64,000 bases of DNA from Actinomycetota bacterium. GTDB taxonomy: Bacteria > Actinomycetota > CADDZG01 > WHSQ01. The translations under genes were made by a program, and so were the position numbers. The stretch is from NCBI GenBank assembly GCA_030446465.1, contig JAUJNI010000002.1:554036-618035 (forward strand), read 5' to 3'. The notes beneath the pieces are model-generated. The model was given only the letters and a program-made list of their open reading frames with translations, was not told the origin of the DNA and ran no database searches. The number at the start of each line of letters is the position of its first letter. Position 1 is the stretch's first letter. Below are positions 8,163 to 17,281 of this stretch, in pieces.

Positions 8163-9695
8163 ATGGAGATCGCAATCGGTCTTGTCCTTGGTCTGCTCGC
8201 AGGTGCAGTCGCCGGCTATGTGGCCCGAAGGTCCATGGCGGAGCGCGAGGTCGACTCGGCGGAGGCGAGAGCGAAGGCCATCCTGGCCGATGCCTCCCGA
8301 GAGGCGGACTCGAGCAAGCGAGAAGCACTGGTCGAGGCAAGGGACGAGATCTACCGCATGCGCACGGAGGCCGAAGCCGACCTCAAGAGGCGAAGCGCAG
8401 AGATAGATAAGAAGGAAGACCGCATTGCGGGCCGGGAGCAGGCGCTCGATACGAGGGCCAGCTCGCTCGACCGCAAGGAGCAGTCCATGGAGGACAAAGA
8501 GGCTCACCTCCAACGGGCGAGGGCCGAGCTGGACGAGCTGGCGGCACGCGCCCGCGTGGAGCTCGAGAGGGTCGCCGGTATGACTGCGTCGGACGCGAGG
8601 CAGGCCCTCGTGGAGCAGATCGAGGACGAGGCCAAGCGAGACGCGATGGTGATCGTCCGAGACATCGAGGCCAAGGCGAGGGAGGAAGCGGACAAGCGGG
8701 GGCGCAAGATCATTGCGACCGCAATGCAGCGGGTTGCCTCCGAGCTCACCACCGAGGCGACCGTCACCACGCTGACGCTGCCCAGCGAAGACATGAAGGG
8801 CCGCATCATCGGCAGGGAGGGTCGCAATATCCGCGCCTTCGAAGCCGCCACCGGCACCAACCTGATCATCGACGACACCCCCGAGGCGGTCGTCTTGTCA
8901 TGCTTCGACCCGATTCGCAGGGAGATGGCCCGCCTGACGCTCGAGCGTCTGATCGGTGACGGCAGGATCCAACCCGCCCGCATCGAGGAGATGCACGAAA
9001 AATCGAAGACTGAGGTCGAGAGAGAGATCCGGGAAGGCGGCGAGTGGGCCGTTCTCGAGACCGGCATCACGGATATGCATCCCGAGCTGGTGCGGGTGCT
9101 CGGCAGGCTCAAGTTCCGCACTTCCTACGGGCAGAACGTGCTCAGGCATGTGGTCGAGGCCTCACACATCGCGGGGATGATCGCTGCGGAGCTCGGCACC
9201 GACGTCGCGTTGGCCAAGCGTGGCACCCTGCTGCACGACATCGGCAAGGCGGTGACGCATGAGGTTGAGGGGAGTCACGCTCTGATCGGTGCCGAGATCG
9301 CAAGACGGCTTGGCGAGCGGCCCGAGGTCTGTCATGCGATCGAGGCACACCACAACGAGGTCGAGCCCCGCACGATCGAGGCAGTGATCACTCAGACCGC
9401 CGATGCGATCTCTGGGGCTCGTCCCGGCGCTCGACGGGAAACGCTCGAGACCTACGTCAAACGCCTCGAGCGTCTCGAGGAGATCGCGATGGAGTTTGAC
9501 GGCATCGACAAGGTCTTCGCCATGCAGGCGGGCCGCGAAGTCAGGGTCATGGTGAAGCCGGGAGAGGTCGACGATCTTCAGGCCGAGGTGATGGCCAGAG
9601 ATATAGCCAAGAAGATCCAGGAGGAGCTCCAGTACCCGGGACAGATCAGGATCATGGTGATCAGGGAGCTGAGGCAGTCCGCGTACGCCAAGTAG
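8163..9695 (+). CDS. rny: Ribonuclease Y
   Basis: 510 residues with the standard layout. An N-terminal membrane helix (about 3-22) is followed by a long Glu/Lys/Arg/Ala coiled coil to about 190, a KH domain with [16 protein letters not shown], then an HD domain ([12 protein letters not shown], with HHNEVEP further on). RNase Y is a membrane-anchored endoribonuclease that starts mRNA decay. ATG 8163 follows GAAAGGAGCGG; an upstream frame extension lacks support. It precedes miaB by 55 bp. Confidence 0.95.
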   Translation: MEIAIGLVLGLLAGAVAGYVARRSMAEREVDSAEARAKAILADASREADSSKREALVEARDEIYRMRTEAEADLKRRSAEIDKKEDRIAGREQALDTRASSLDRKEQSMEDKEAHLQRARAELDELAARARVELERVAGMTASDARQALVEQIEDEAKRDAMVIVRDIEAKAREEADKRGRKIIATAMQRVASELTTEATVTTLTLPSEDMKGRIIGREGRNIRAFEAATGTNLIIDDTPEAVVLSCFDPIRREMARLTLERLIGDGRIQPARIEEMHEKSKTEVEREIREGGEWAVLETGITDMHPELVRVLGRLKFRTSYGQNVLRHVVEASHIAGMIAAELGTDVALAKRGTLLHDIGKAVTHEVEGSHALIGAEIARRLGERPEVCHAIEAHHNEVEPRTIEAVITQTADAISGARPGARRETLETYVKRLERLEEIAMEFDGIDKVFAMQAGREVRVMVKPGEVDDLQAEVMARDIAKKIQEELQYPGQIRIMVIRELRQSAYAK

Positions 9696-9707
9696 GCTCG
9701 AGCTCAA

Positions 9708-9789
9708 TGAGCGCACGCAGTTACTACCTCCGCACGTCGGAGGAGACAGGGTGAAACCGAGCCGCACTTACTACCTCCGGACGTTCGGA
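9708..9789 (+). repeat. Imperfect direct duplication of the miaB N-terminal coding segment
   Basis: TTACTACCTCCG occurs at 9721 and again at 9768, inside 22-base stretches that are nearly identical. The first copy lies in a 15-codon frame (ATG 9708 to TGA 9752-9754) that reads [15 protein letters not shown]. This resembles a MiaB N-terminus, and its stop overlaps the GTG start of miaB. The second copy encodes [10 protein letters not shown] of MiaB itself. The 47-bp offset changes frame. Confidence 0.55.
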
Positions 9790-11147
9790 TGTCAAATGAA
9801 CGAGCACGACTCCGAGCGCCTTGCCGGCATGCTCGAGGCCGAGGGCTACGCGAAGGTGGATGCCCCGCGGATGCCTCAGTGGTGCTCTTCAATACTTGCT
9901 GCATACGCGAGAACGCCGACCAAAAGCTGTACGGCAACCTGGGACACATGAAAGCGCTGAAGGACGTCCGCCCGGACCTGCGCATCGTCGTGGGCGGATG
10001 CCTGGCGCAAAAGGACAAGAGCATCATTCAGCAGCGAGCGCCCTATGTCGACGTCGTGCTCGGCACCCACAACCTGGCGAGCCTTCCACGCCTCTTGCGA
10101 GAAGCCGAGACCGGCCCGGCCTTCGAGATCCTCGAACAGACAGAGGTGTTTCCCTCGGCGCTCCCGGCCCGCAGAAAATCCGGCTGGCACGCGTGGGTGT
10201 CCATCTCCATCGGGTGCAACAACTCGTGCACTTTCTGCATCGTGCCCTCGGTTCGAGGGGTGGAGGTGTCCCGGCGAACGGGCGACATCGTGTCCGAGGT
10301 GCAGGAGCTGGTCGCCGATGGCGTAGTCGAGATCACCCTGCTCGGCCAGAACGTGAACTCCTATGGACGCGACCTCGATGGAACCCCGCTGTTCGCCAAG
10401 CTGTTGCGGGCCTTGGACCGCGTCGACCGACTGCAACGAGTCCGTTTCACGAGCCCCCATCCCAAGGACTTCAGAATGGACACCGTCGAGGCCATGGCGG
10501 AGTGCCGAACCGTGTGCGAGCACATTCACTTGCCCGTGCAGGCGGGTTCCGACAGAGTTCTGAAGAGGATGAAGCGCGCCTATACGCGCAAGCGCTACCT
10601 CGACAAGGTCCAGATGGTTCGCGACGCCCTGCCGGAAGTCGCCATCTCGACAGACATCATCGTGGGCTTCCCTGGAGAAACCGAAGCGGACTTCCAAGAG
10701 ACGTTGACGCTCGTTGAGGAAGTGCAGTACGACTCGGCGTACACCTTTCAGTATTCACCCCGGCCCATGACGGAGGCCGCGACTTACGGCGGCCAGGTTC
10801 CGAAGGAGATCGTCCAGGAGCGTTACGAGCGGTTGACCTCGCTTCAAGACGCCATCTCCTTCAGGCGGAACCAGCGCCACCTCGATGCTATCGAGGAAGT
10901 GATCGTCGAAGGGCCGTCGAAGAAGGACCCCGCCAGGCTGAGCGGACGTACCAGGACCAACAAGCTCGTCCACTTCGACTCGGGCCCTGCTCCAGAGGGA
11001 TCGTTCAGGACGGTTCGAATATCGAAGGTGCATCCTCACTTCCTGGAGGATTCCGGTCGGGCATTCCTTCGAGCCGGCGCGCAGGCGCCTGTCCTTGCCG
11101 CTCGCCGCCGCACCAGCGGGGAGGCAACCTGCTCCTCCTGTAATTAG
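9751..11147 (+). CDS. miaB: tRNA-2-methylthio-N6-isopentenyladenosine synthase MiaB (frameshifted in this sequence)
   Basis: The N-terminal frame (GTG 9751, [13 protein letters not shown]) changes to the -1 frame at the CCCC run 9863-9866. One extra C there restores [22 protein letters not shown] and a complete protein of about 465 residues. Radical SAM cysteines are in [11 protein letters not shown]; the UPF0004 cysteines are in FGCQ, NTCC and GGCLAQKD; a TRAM domain ends the protein. MiaB adds the methylthio group at A37 after MiaA prenylates it, and miaA follows directly. The single missing base in a homopolymer looks like an assembly error, but a real lesion cannot be excluded. Confidence 0.88.
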
Positions 11148-11189
11148 CACCGGCGGTGGGAGTCGGTTGCGTGCTTGCCGGGTGACGGC

Positions 11190-12103
11190 ATGACTCGAGT
11201 GGCCGCCATAGTCGGTCCCACCGCAGCCGGCAAGAGTGAGGTCGCGGTCGAGGTGGCGATCGCCCTGGGCGCCGAGATCATCTCCATCGACTCCATGCAG
11301 ACCTATGTGGGCATGGACATCGGCACCGCCAAGCCCACCGCTGTCATGCAGGAGCGGGTGGCGCATCACCTGCTCGATCGCTGGCCCCCGTGGCACGACC
11401 TCACCGTCGCCGAGTTCCAGCGAGCCGCTCGGGAGGCCGTCACAGACATCTCCGCTCGCGGCCGTCTTCCCCTGTTAGTGGGCGGCTCGGGCCTCTACTT
11501 CCGCTCGGTCGTCGACGACCTCGACTTTCCCCTCGCTCTGCGCCGGTGAGGATGCGGCTCGAGAGCGAGGTCGAGGAGTCGGGCCCGGAGGCGCTTCACC
11601 GGCGCCTGGAGCAACAGGACCCAGTGGCGGCGTCGCGCATGGAGCCGGGCAACGCCCGCAGAATCGTGCGAGCGCTCGAAGTGATAGAGGTCACGGGGCA
11701 GCCCTTTTCTGCAAACGACTCCTGGGATCGCTACGAGAGCCGCTACGAGCTCGCGGTGGCGGGGCTGACAAGACCGCGCCCGGAGCTGTTCGCTCGCATA
11801 GAAGACAGGGTCCGCGCCATGATCGGCGCGGGCCTCATCGTCGAGGCCGAGTCGTTAGCCGAGCAAGGCATGGGCCGGACGGCAAGACAGGCGCTCGGGT
11901 ACCGCCAGGTCCTCGAGCGGCCACGCGATGCGACCGAAGAAGAGGTCGTGGAAGCAATCGTGAAGGCCACCAAGCGCTTCGCGCGGCGTCAGGAGTCGTG
12001 GTTCAGATCGGACCCCCGTGTCAGATGGTTCGAGGCAAGCGAGAGCCGGCCGCCGGTTGAAGCAATGGTGGAATTTTTCCGTGCGTCATTGGGGTTACCG
12101 TAA
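11190..12103 (+). CDS. miaA: tRNA dimethylallyltransferase MiaA (frameshifted in this sequence)
   Basis: MiaA transfers dimethylallyl to A37 of UNN-reading tRNAs. The P-loop GPTAAGKS is at residues 9-16, followed by SIDSMQTYVGMDIGTAKP and LVGGSGLYFRSVVDDLDF. The frame then breaks at the CCCC run 11529-11532 and resumes in the -1 frame with RMRLESEVEESGPEALHRRL, then RQALGYRQVL and RRQESWFRSD. One added C makes an intact protein of about 304 residues. It is the same type of lesion as in the adjacent miaB. dapF starts 4 bp downstream. Confidence 0.88.
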
Positions 12104-12107
12104 GGGT

Positions 12108-12959
12108 ATGAGATTCGCCAAGTACCACGGCATCGGTAACGACTTCATCATGCTGGCCGATATGGACGACTCCTTGTCGTTGACTCCAGAGCTCGTGCGG
12201 TCTCTCTCCAACCGACGGTTCGGCGTCGGAGGGGACGGCGTCATACGGGTTGCCCCGGGCCGGGATGGTTCCGACTTCTTCATGGACTACGTCAACTCGG
12301 ACGGGTCGGTGGGCGAGATGTGCGGTAACGGCATCCGCTGTCTCGCCCTGTTTGCACGCGCCGAGGGCCTCACGGATTCTTCCGAAGTCAAGGTCGCGAC
12401 GAGGGCTGGCATCAAGATCGTCGAGGTTGTCGAGAGCGACAGGGTCCGGGTCGACATGGGACCGCCCATCTTCGTTCCCGCCGACATCCCCGTGAGGTGG
12501 GAGGGGCCCGACGCCCTCCACGCCAAGGTCGATCTGGAGGACGGCGTGCTAGAGGCAGCCTGTCTGTCCATGGGCAACCCCCACGCCGTCATCTTTGTCG
12601 ACGAACCGGACGCAGTGTCCGTCGAAGAGCTAGGACCTGTGATTGAGACCAACGAGTTGTTCCCCAACAAGACCAACGTTGAGTTCGCCCGCGTCGAGTC
12701 TCCTTCGCGCATGCGGATGCGCGTGTGGGAGCGGGGAGCAGGAGAGACGCTCGCGTGCGGCACGGGGGCCTGCGCGGTCGGGGTTGCGGCCCGGCTCCTG
12801 CACGAGACCGACGGACGAGTCACCGTCGAGCTTCCCGGCGGAGAGCTCGTCATCGAATGGAACGGATCGGTGCACGAGCGCACCTCCGTCTTCATGACCG
12901 GACCCGCGGTACGCAGCTTCGGGGGCGAAGTCGATATCGAGGAATACGCACAGGCTTGA
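12108..12959 (+). CDS. dapF: Diaminopimelate epimerase DapF
   Basis: 283 residues. The two catalytic cysteines sit in the repeated motifs EMCGNGIRC (C72) and TLACGTGACA (C217). The enzyme interconverts LL- and meso-diaminopimelate for lysine and peptidoglycan. The N-terminus FAKYHGIGNDF is standard and fixes the ATG at 12108; a longer in-frame extension lies inside miaA. The following aminotransferase starts inside the stop codon (TTGA), which ties both to the same pathway. Confidence 0.95.
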   Translation: MRFAKYHGIGNDFIMLADMDDSLSLTPELVRSLSNRRFGVGGDGVIRVAPGRDGSDFFMDYVNSDGSVGEMCGNGIRCLALFARAEGLTDSSEVKVATRAGIKIVEVVESDRVRVDMGPPIFVPADIPVRWEGPDALHAKVDLEDGVLEAACLSMGNPHAVIFVDEPDAVSVEELGPVIETNELFPNKTNVEFARVESPSRMRMRVWERGAGETLACGTGACAVGVAARLLHETDGRVTVELPGGELVIEWNGSVHERTSVFMTGPAVRSFGGEVDIEEYAQA

Positions 12960-14116
12960 AGACGGCTCGTCGTATAGAGAAGCTGCCTCCGTATCTTTTT
13001 GCGGAGATCGATCGCAAGGTGGCCGCGGCCCAAGCGCGAGGGGCGGACATCATCTCGTTTGGCGTGGGGGACCCCGACCTCCCGACGCCCCCGCATGTCG
13101 TTGAGGCTCTCCGAGAAGCCGCACGCGACCCGGCGACGCACCGCTATCCCTCCTATACGGGGATGCCCGAGTTCCGTGACTCGATCGCAGAGTGGTACCA
13201 CCAGCGTTTCGCGGTGAAGCTCGACGCCGAAGAAGAGGTCCAGCCACTCGTCGGCTCCAAGGAAGGCATCTTTCATCTCCCGATCGCATTCATCGATTCC
13301 GATGATGTGGCGCTGGTTCCGGATCCCGGCTATCCGGTGTACGAGACGAGCACGTTGCTCGCGGGAGGCACTCCTGTGCTGATGCCCCTGACACGGGAGC
13401 GCGCCTTCTTGCCCGATCTCGGCGCGCTCCCGGCGGACGCGGTCGGCCGGGCCAAGGTGCTGTGGCTCAACTACCCGTCGAATCCCACGGCTGCCGTTGC
13501 AACCAAGGAGTTCTTCGAGCAGGCGGTCCAGTGGTGTCTCGCCAACGACGTCCTCCTCGCTCACGACGCGGCCTACACCGAGATCACCTACGACGGCTAT
13601 GTGGCGCCCAGCGTCCTCGAGGTGGATGGAGCGATGGACTGCGCCATAGAGTTCCACTCCCTGTCGAAGACCTACAACATGACCGGATGGCGCATCGGGT
13701 GGGTTGCCGGCGCACCTGAGGCGATAGAGGCAATGAAGCGCCTCAAGACCAACATCGATTCCGGCATCTTCGACGCCGTGCAGCGGGCCGGCATCGCCGC
13801 TCTTGCCGGCCCCCAGGACTACGTGGCCGATTGCGTCGCCACCTACCGCCGTCGCCGGGACCTGCTGTGCGACGGGCTGCGGTCGATGGGCGTCGAGGCC
13901 GAGCCCCCCAAGGGCTCCATCTATGTCTGGGTACCGGTTCCCGAGGGCCACACCTCCGAGTCGTTCACGACCTTGTTGCTCGACCAGGCGGACATCGTCG
14001 TCGCCCCCGGCACCGGATACGGCCCCTCGGGCGAGGGCTTCGTCAGGTTCTCACTCACCATCTCCGACGAACGCCTTCGAGAAGGCGTCGAGCGTCTGAG
14101 GAAGGTCGTCACCTGA
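12956..14116 (+). CDS. dapL: LL-diaminopimelate aminotransferase (DapL-type)
   Basis: 386-residue class I/II PLP aminotransferase. K238 in HSLSKTYNMTGWRIGW is the Schiff-base lysine, and YPSYTGMPEFR, VGSKEGIFHL and NYPSNPT are present. The sequence around K238 is the form seen in LL-DAP aminotransferases, which convert tetrahydrodipicolinate directly to LL-DAP, and the overlap with dapF supports that. A succinyl-DAP aminotransferase is the main alternative. The start is the TTG at 12956 overlapping the dapF stop; no ATG or GTG fits. hflX follows by CTGA overlap. Confidence 0.85.
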   Translation: MKTARRIEKLPPYLFAEIDRKVAAAQARGADIISFGVGDPDLPTPPHVVEALREAARDPATHRYPSYTGMPEFRDSIAEWYHQRFAVKLDAEEEVQPLVGSKEGIFHLPIAFIDSDDVALVPDPGYPVYETSTLLAGGTPVLMPLTRERAFLPDLGALPADAVGRAKVLWLNYPSNPTAAVATKEFFEQAVQWCLANDVLLAHDAAYTEITYDGYVAPSVLEVDGAMDCAIEFHSLSKTYNMTGWRIGWVAGAPEAIEAMKRLKTNIDSGIFDAVQRAGIAALAGPQDYVADCVATYRRRRDLLCDGLRSMGVEAEPPKGSIYVWVPVPEGHTSESFTTLLLDQADIVVAPGTGYGPSGEGFVRFSLTISDERLREGVERLRKVVT

Positions 14117-15423
14117 GCGGCCGGTTCAAGCCCCAGCAAACCAGGCCCGAGCGGGAGCGAGCAGTCCTCGTCGGGGCAGCTTTCGCAGGCTCGTCCAGTG
14201 AGGAGGCCGAGTGGTCCCTCGACGAGCTCGAGGCGCTCGCAGAGACGGCGGGCGCAGACACCGTTGATCGACTTCTGCAGAGGCGCGGGACCCCCGATCC
14301 GGCTACCTATTTGGGAAAGGGCAAGGCCAAAGAGACGGTGCAGCTCGCGTCGGCACTGGACGCCGACGTCCTCATCTTCGACGACGAGCTGACGCCCGCA
14401 CAGGGAAGGAATCTCGAAGACATCGCAGGTGTGAACCCGCTTGCCGAACGAGGGCTCAAGGTGGTCGATCGGACCGGTTTGATCCTGGACATCTTTGCGC
14501 AGCATGCGCGCAGCGCCGAGGGCAAGCTTCAGGTCGAGCTCGCGCAGCTCAACTACAGGCTCCCGCGGTTGCGCGGCTGGGGAGACGTGCTCTCCCGCCT
14601 CGGCGGTGGCATCGGGACGAGGGGGCCGGGTGAGACCGCGCTCGAATCCGAGCGCCGGGCGATCCTGAGGCGTATCCAGCGGGTGAAAAAGGACCTCGAC
14701 GATCTGCAAAGGACGCGGAGGCTGAAGCGTGATCGCCGCACCAAATCAAGGGTTCCCGTCGTCGCGCTGGTTGGTTACACCAACGCGGGCAAGTCAACTC
14801 TCTTGAGGCGGCTGACGGACGCCGACGTGTTGATCCAGGACCAACTCTTCTCCACTCTCGACCCCACCACGCGCCGGCTGCAGCTTCCCTTCGGGCGGGA
14901 TGCGCTGATGACCGACACCGTCGGCTTCGTGAAGAAGCTGCCGCACCAGCTGGTCGAGGCTTTTCGATCGACTCTCGAGGAGGTGAAAGAGGCAACTCTC
15001 TTGCTGCACGTCGTGGATGCCGGACGCGACCCCGAGAGGCAGATCGGCGCGGTGAACGCGGTGTTGCGCGACATCGGGGCAGCCGCGGCCCCTTCGCTGC
15101 TGATGATGAACAAGGTCGACCTCCTGTCGGAGGTCGAGCTCGATAAGCTGCGCGGGCGCTGGCCCGAGGCAGTGTTTTGCTCGGCCGGCACCGGGGCGGG
15201 GCTCGACGACTTGCTCATCCGCATCTCAGAGGAGCTGTCCCGCTTGAAGGTGGAGGTTGAGCTCGACATCCCGTTCGAGCGAGGGGAGCTCGTCGCCCGG
15301 ATTCACGACGAGGGCGAGGTCCTGTCCGAGTCATATACGGAGAAAGGCACGCACCTGGTCGCCCGTATTGCCCACGAGTCGCTGTCCGACTTCAACTCTT
15401 ACCTCGCTCCCGCCCCCGCTTGA
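14113..15423 (+). CDS. hflX: GTPase HflX, inferred CTG start
   Basis: 436 residues from the inferred start. The N-terminal HflX domain has YLGKGKAKE and FDDELTPAQGRNLED, followed by a Gly-rich GGGIGTRGPGE loop. The GTPase core has G1 GYTNAGKST, a DTVGFV G3 and a NKVDLL G4. HflX binds the 50S subunit and splits stalled ribosomes. No ATG, GTG or TTG lies near the expected start. CTG 14113-14115, overlapping the dapL TGA, is preceded by GAGGAAGG (14098-14105) with 7-base spacing, so CTG is the best choice. Confidence 0.9.
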   Translation: MSGRFKPQQTRPERERAVLVGAAFAGSSSEEAEWSLDELEALAETAGADTVDRLLQRRGTPDPATYLGKGKAKETVQLASALDADVLIFDDELTPAQGRNLEDIAGVNPLAERGLKVVDRTGLILDIFAQHARSAEGKLQVELAQLNYRLPRLRGWGDVLSRLGGGIGTRGPGETALESERRAILRRIQRVKKDLDDLQRTRRLKRDRRTKSRVPVVALVGYTNAGKSTLLRRLTDADVLIQDQLFSTLDPTTRRLQLPFGRDALMTDTVGFVKKLPHQLVEAFRSTLEEVKEATLLLHVVDAGRDPERQIGAVNAVLRDIGAAAAPSLLMMNKVDLLSEVELDKLRGRWPEAVFCSAGTGAGLDDLLIRISEELSRLKVEVELDIPFERGELVARIHDEGEVLSESYTEKGTHLVARIAHESLSDFNSYLAPAPA

Positions 15424-16001
15424 TCGGGTCGTCTCCAGCCGTCTCAACTCCGCCGACCGGCGTGGCGTCGCTGTTGGACGAAGGGCATTCCTCGAACATT
15501 CTGGAGCTCACCGCACAAGTTGCCGAAGAGGCAGGCCCAGGCGGCGTCTCCCCATGGCCCCATGTCACCTATCACGTGGCTGGCGACTACGACTTGGCGA
15601 GGCTCGAGGCCGTTCTGGGCGACCTGGCGGCCGCCTCCAGAGCGCTAGTTGTCAGGACCAGCGGTCTCGGCGTCTTCACCGGACCTCACCCGGTCCTTTA
15701 CATCCCGGTCGTCCGAGGACCCGAACTCACTAGCTTCCACAAGCAAGTCTGGAGCGCGATTGCTTCGTTGTCACGCGATCAAGATGTCCACTACCACCCG
15801 GGAAACTGGATTCCGCACATCACTCTGCTGGAGGCGGACTCCCCTGAAGTCGACGTCTGGTCGATCGCCAGACGGCTTGCCGATCGTGACTTTTACTGGG
15901 AGATCGCAGTGGACAACCTTGCGGTTCTGCGCGGCGGCGGCTCGTCGCAGGAGCTAATCGGTAATTTCCGCCTTGCCGGAGGCGTCGCCCGAAATTTCTG
16001 A
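15420..16001 (+). CDS. 2'-5' RNA ligase/2H phosphoesterase superfamily protein
   Basis: 193 residues with two HxTx motifs, HVTYHV and HITLLE, separated by about 90 residues as in the LigT-like 2H fold. It probably acts on cyclic phosphodiesters of RNA or nucleotides; the substrate is not predictable. The TTG at 15420 overlaps the hflX TGA (TTGA), so it is the last gene of the dapF-dapL-hflX chain. It is convergent with lexA, with only 25 bp between the stops. It is distinct from thpR at 3501. Confidence 0.75.
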   Translation: MIGSSPAVSTPPTGVASLLDEGHSSNILELTAQVAEEAGPGGVSPWPHVTYHVAGDYDLARLEAVLGDLAAASRALVVRTSGLGVFTGPHPVLYIPVVRGPELTSFHKQVWSAIASLSRDQDVHYHPGNWIPHITLLEADSPEVDVWSIARRLADRDFYWEIAVDNLAVLRGGGSSQELIGNFRLAGGVARNF

Positions 16002-16026
16002 TCGCGCGCCAGAGGGAAGCTCGAAG

Positions 16027-16668
16027 CTACAGCTTGCGAAAGACGGCCACGACCTTGCCCAGGATCTCCGTGCCTGGGGGGGCCTCGAAGGGTTCCAGGG
16101 CCTGATTAGCCGGCTCGAAGATGACGGCCGAGCCCCGGTGGCGGATGGTCTTGACGGTTGCCTCCGCGGTGTCGCTGTGGTCGCTCGGCATCATGGCGGC
16201 GACGATCTCACCCGAGTGAGCGGTCGGTTGCTGGCGCACGATGACGTAGTCGCCGTTGAAGATCCCTGCCTCGATCATGGAGTCGCCCGCCACCTCGAGC
16301 ATAAAGACGTTGCCATCGCCGACGAACTCGGCGGGCAGTGGATAGATCTCGTCGACGTGCTCCTCGGCCATGATCGGCGTACCCGCCGCGATGCGCCCCA
16401 GCAACGGCACCGAGCGAGCGGGGGAGCGTTCCTGCGCCAGACCGGTATCGGCGTCGTAGAGGACCTCGATCGCACGCGGCTTGGTCGGGTCGATCCGAAG
16501 AAACCCCTTCTTCTGGAGCGCCTGGAGGTGGGAGTGGACGGTGGAGCTCGACGCGAGGCCAAGGGCTTCGCCGATCTCCCGCACTGACGGTGGATAACCA
16601 CGGTCGCCGACGGTCTCGGCGATGAACGAAAGCGCTTGGTGCTGGCGGTCGGTCAGCCCCTGAACCAT
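16027..16668 (-). CDS. lexA: SOS repressor LexA
   Basis: 213 residues. The winged-helix domain carries YPPSVREIGEALGLASSSTVHSHL. The self-cleavage site is A95-G96 in GRIAAGTPIM. The catalytic dyad is S130 (AGDSMIEAG) and K173 (ATVKTI). RecA filaments trigger cleavage and release the SOS regulon. Three LexA boxes lie between lexA and the divergent LysM gene, so lexA is autoregulated. The ATG is at 16668, preceded by GAGGAGGAACAA on the minus strand. Confidence 0.97.
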   Translation of the reverse strand: MVQGLTDRQHQALSFIAETVGDRGYPPSVREIGEALGLASSSTVHSHLQALQKKGFLRIDPTKPRAIEVLYDADTGLAQERSPARSVPLLGRIAAGTPIMAEEHVDEIYPLPAEFVGDGNVFMLEVAGDSMIEAGIFNGDYVIVRQQPTAHSGEIVAAMMPSDHSDTAEATVKTIRHRGSAVIFEPANQALEPFEAPPGTEILGKVVAVFRKL

Positions 16669-16738
16669 TTGTTCCTCCTCGCCGGGTGATGGGCAACTCG
16701 AGACTCTGTCAGCCTACGGCAGGACGGGGCCACTTGCA

Positions 16739-16752
16739 AGAACACACGTTCG
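16739..16752. promoter_or_regulatory. LexA box, lexA-proximal
   Basis: GAACACACGTTC core (16740-16751) with a 3' G, the first of three operators in the lexA/LysM intergenic region. It lies 71 bp upstream of lexA and should mediate autoregulation. Confidence 0.85.
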
Positions 16753-16769
16753 ATAAAGGGTCTTGTCAT

Positions 16770-16783
16770 CGAACACTCGTTCC
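16770..16783. promoter_or_regulatory. LexA box, middle
   Basis: CGAACACTCGTTCC keeps the GAAC-N4-GTTC core (16771-16782). It is central in the divergent control region and starts 31 bp from the lexA-proximal box. Confidence 0.85.
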
Positions 16784-16793
16784 CCTAATATAG

Positions 16794-16807
16794 CGAACAC
16801 GCGTTCG
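16794..16807. promoter_or_regulatory. LexA box, LysM-gene-proximal
   Basis: CGAACACGCGTTCG, with perfect CGAAC/GTTCG arms and the closest of the three boxes to the + strand LysM gene (start 16910). A TATA-like TAATATAG lies just 5' of it, so repressor here would cover that promoter. Confidence 0.87.
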
Positions 16808-16909
16808 GGCGGCACTACCGGTCGCCTGGATGGAACGAAAACTTGTCTCACACCGTCGCTAGCTTGCTCTCAGGAGTCGAGGGCAAAGCGAGGGACCGAA
16901 GGAGAGAGA

Positions 16910-17281
16910 ATGGCAGTCCGAAGAGAGGATCTGAACCTCACGACAGGGTCGGTCGTCGTCAGGTTCCCGGTGGAGCGCGCACGGGGCAGGCGCCGCCGCC
17001 TGGAGATGCAGGTTCGTCGGCGCCGGCTTGTCGCAGCCATCGGCGCGCTGGCAGTTGCGGTTCTGGTGACGTGGGGCGGCGACTCCCCGCAGCTGCCGAC
17101 CGCCTCCAGGACAAGAGCTCCGAGCGCGGTCGTGGTGGAGCCGGGGCAGACGTTGTGGGACCTGGCCTCCCGATATGCGCCCAGCGATGCCGATCCACGC
17201 GCCTACATTCAGGAGCTGGAGAGCCTCAACCACCTGGACGGCAGCCTGCAGGCCGGCGAGCGGATCATCCTTCCCAAATAG
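16910..17281 (+). CDS. SOS-associated LysM protein (YneA/ChiZ/DivS-like cell-division suppressor)
   Basis: 123 residues: a cytoplasmic Arg-rich segment, one membrane helix (about 40-56), a short Ser/Thr/Ala linker and a C-terminal LysM domain (VVVEPGQTLWDLASRY to GERIILPK). A small single-pass LysM protein divergent from lexA matches Bacillus YneA and mycobacterial Rv2719c (ChiZ), which block division during SOS. Three LexA boxes separate the genes. The role is inferred from architecture and position, since sequence identity in this group is low. ATG 16910 follows GAAGGAGAGAG. Confidence 0.8.
   Translation: MAVRREDLNLTTGSVVVRFPVERARGRRRRLEMQVRRRRLVAAIGALAVAVLVTWGGDSPQLPTASRTRAPSAVVVEPGQTLWDLASRYAPSDADPRAYIQELESLNHLDGSLQAGERIILPK

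Noticed and set aside
9863-9866. Programmed -1 frameshifting in miaB
   Set aside because: The site is a plain CCCC run without a slippery heptamer or downstream structure, and adjacent genes show the same single-base deletions, so an assembly error is more likely.
12287-13951. Long minus-strand frame opposite dapF/dapL (554 codons)
   Set aside because: It is a high-GC antisense shadow: rich in Arg/Gly/Pro, with no domain, and fully opposite two well-conserved genes.
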